Below, one piece after another: positions 6,389 through 7,254 of a DNA stretch of 7,254 nt (its first letter is position 1; each line of letters begins with the position of its first letter). The stretch covers positions 1 to 7,254 of the forward strand of contig CAZAZT010000161.1 of the NCBI GenBank assembly GCA_964489645.1, written 5' to 3'. The notes under the pieces are model-generated. The model was given only the letters and a program-made list of their open reading frames with translations, did no database searches and had not been told where the DNA came from. The position numbers were made by a program, and so were the translations under genes. The DNA comes from JBEEPE01 sp964489645. Its GTDB lineage: Bacteria > Verrucomicrobiota > Verrucomicrobiia > Chthoniobacterales > Chthoniobacteraceae.

Positions 6389-7254
6389 TTCCCGAAGAGA
6401 CGTTTCCAGAAGGAGGGTTTGTCCTCAGATTTCGCAGCGGGTTGAGATGGTTGAGGTGCGGCCGTTGCGGGATCTGGTTGGCTTTGAGCAGCATCCGGCG
6501 GGACGGGTGGGGGCATGGTTTTGGCGAATTCCGCTAGGGCCTCGATTGCTGGTGTGATGGTTGCGGGACGTCGGGACTTATCCTCGAACCATTTTTTCAG
6601 AACGGCTCCTACGAGTGGAGCTGCGTGGGTTCCGCCGTGGACAGAGTTATCATGAGGTTCCCCTTCGTATGCCACGGCGAATGCGATGTTGGGCCCCTCT
6701 GCGGGTGCGAAGCCGCCGAACCATCCGACGGTGCTTTCAACGCCTTTGGCGAACCATTGAGCGGTACCGGTCTTTCCCGCGACGGTGATACCTGGCACGG
6801 CTGCTCGTGAGCCGGTCCCGTTTCGGCTGGTGACCACGGAGATCATGGCTTCGCGAACGACAAGCAGGGTTGCAGGGGGGAGTTCGACTTGGTGAGTGAT
6901 TCTCGGGGGGAATGAGTGGATGACCTCACCGGTGATGTCTTGGATCTGGGAGATGAGGCGGGATGCGTAGATGTTTCCCCCGTTCCCTAGCGCCCCCATA
7001 GCGTGAGCCATCTGGAGAGGCGTCACTTCTGTGTCACCTTGTCCGATAGCGACTTGTGCATCGAGTCCAGGGTTGTAACGAGTCCGCCGCTTTTCGCGGA
7101 GATATTCTTCGGTAGGAGCGATCCCTGAGGCTTCGTCTCCGAGGGGGATACCGGTTTTCGAGCCGAAGCCGAATTGGCATGCGTAATCCATGATGAGGGG
7201 GCCTCCGAGGCGCATCCCGATGGCATAGAACCAGGTGTTGCACGATTCGGTCAG
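6385..7254 (-). CDS. mrdA: Penicillin-binding protein 2, C-terminal transpeptidase part (cut by right edge)
   Basis: The frame is open to the right edge and gives 289 residues, the C-terminal part of a class B penicillin-binding protein. It starts just before the second catalytic motif, SCN (visible residues 4-6, in ESCNTWFYAIG), and contains FGFG.KTGIPLGDEASG, then AIGQGDTEVTPLQMA, then the third catalytic motif KTG (visible 161-163, in VAGKTGTAQW, bases 6774-6766), followed by GWFGGFAP and the HGGTHAAP.V end region. SCN, rather than the SSN usual in FtsI, and the following aromatic pair favour PBP2, which cross-links peptidoglycan during cell elongation. The active-site serine (SxxK) and membrane anchor lie outside the window. 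After the transpeptidase fold ends (about visible residue 227) there is a tail of about 60 residues, rich in Pro and Ala and ending in a basic-aromatic FWKRLFGK. The TGA overlaps the DUF456 start. Confidence 0.92.
   Translation of the reverse strand: MTESCNTWFYAIGMRLGGPLIMDYACQFGFGSKTGIPLGDEASGIAPTEEYLREKRRTRYNPGLDAQVAIGQGDTEVTPLQMAHAMGALGNGGNIYASRLISQIQDITGEVIHSFPPRITHQVELPPATLLVVREAMISVVTSRNGTGSRAAVPGITVAGKTGTAQWFAKGVESTVGWFGGFAPAEGPNIAFAVAYEGEPHDNSVHGGTHAAPLVGAVLKKWFEDKSRRPATITPAIEALAEFAKTMPPPVPPDAAQSQPDPATAAPQPSQPAAKSEDKPSFWKRLFGK

Noticed and set aside
7150..7170. SKTG in PBP2 as the catalytic KTG motif
   Set aside because: It belongs to the FGFG.KTG segment downstream of SCN found in PBP2 proteins; the catalytic KTG is the later VAGKTGTAQ at 6774-6766.
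1..7254. CRISPR arrays, tRNA/rRNA genes, transposase genes or terminal repeats
   Set aside because: No regularly spaced repeats, cloverleaf-like sequences or transposase motifs were seen on either strand.

Overview
The window is GC-rich bacterial DNA with every supportable gene on the minus strand, so transcription runs from position 7254 towards position 1. The gene set points to the Planctomycetes-Verrucomicrobia group, most likely a verrucomicrobium: a planctomycete-type cytochrome of the DUF1587/1595/1592/1588/1585 architecture, a Tat-exported DUF1552 (HXXSHH) protein, and a secreted leucine-rich-repeat protein. This taxonomic call is inference from family distribution, not from a marker gene.

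In transcription order: (1) 7254-6385, the C-terminal part of the elongation transpeptidase PBP2 (mrdA), cut by the right edge; (2) 6388-5885, a five-segment DUF456 membrane protein whose ATG overlaps the mrdA stop as ATGA; (3) a 178-base non-coding stretch (5884-5707) with long C runs on the transcript strand and a 33-bp dyad; (4) 5706-4336, the DUF1552 protein; (5) 4339-3077, an unrecognised 420-residue protein with a twin-arginine-like leader; (6) 3080-708, a 790-residue di-heme-motif DUF1592-type cytochrome; (7) a 171-base gap holding a 9-bp inverted repeat just after the cytochrome stop; (8) 536-1, the N-terminal part of a secreted protein with leucine-rich repeats, running off the left edge.

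Two units are visible. The first is a cell-wall unit (mrdA and the DUF456 gene). The second is a compact three-gene operon (DUF1552, unknown protein, DUF1592 cytochrome) in which each stop codon overlaps the next start by four bases (GTGA, then ATGA), which implies translational coupling and a shared job. All products of the second unit carry export signals: the first two look Tat-dependent, the cytochrome Sec-dependent as c-type cytochromes must be. DUF1552 and DUF1592 proteins are known neighbours with no settled biochemical function; here the order is DUF1552 first with an extra gene between the two, which makes the unknown middle gene the most interesting object in the window. No RNA genes, CRISPR arrays, insertion sequences, origins or att sites were seen.
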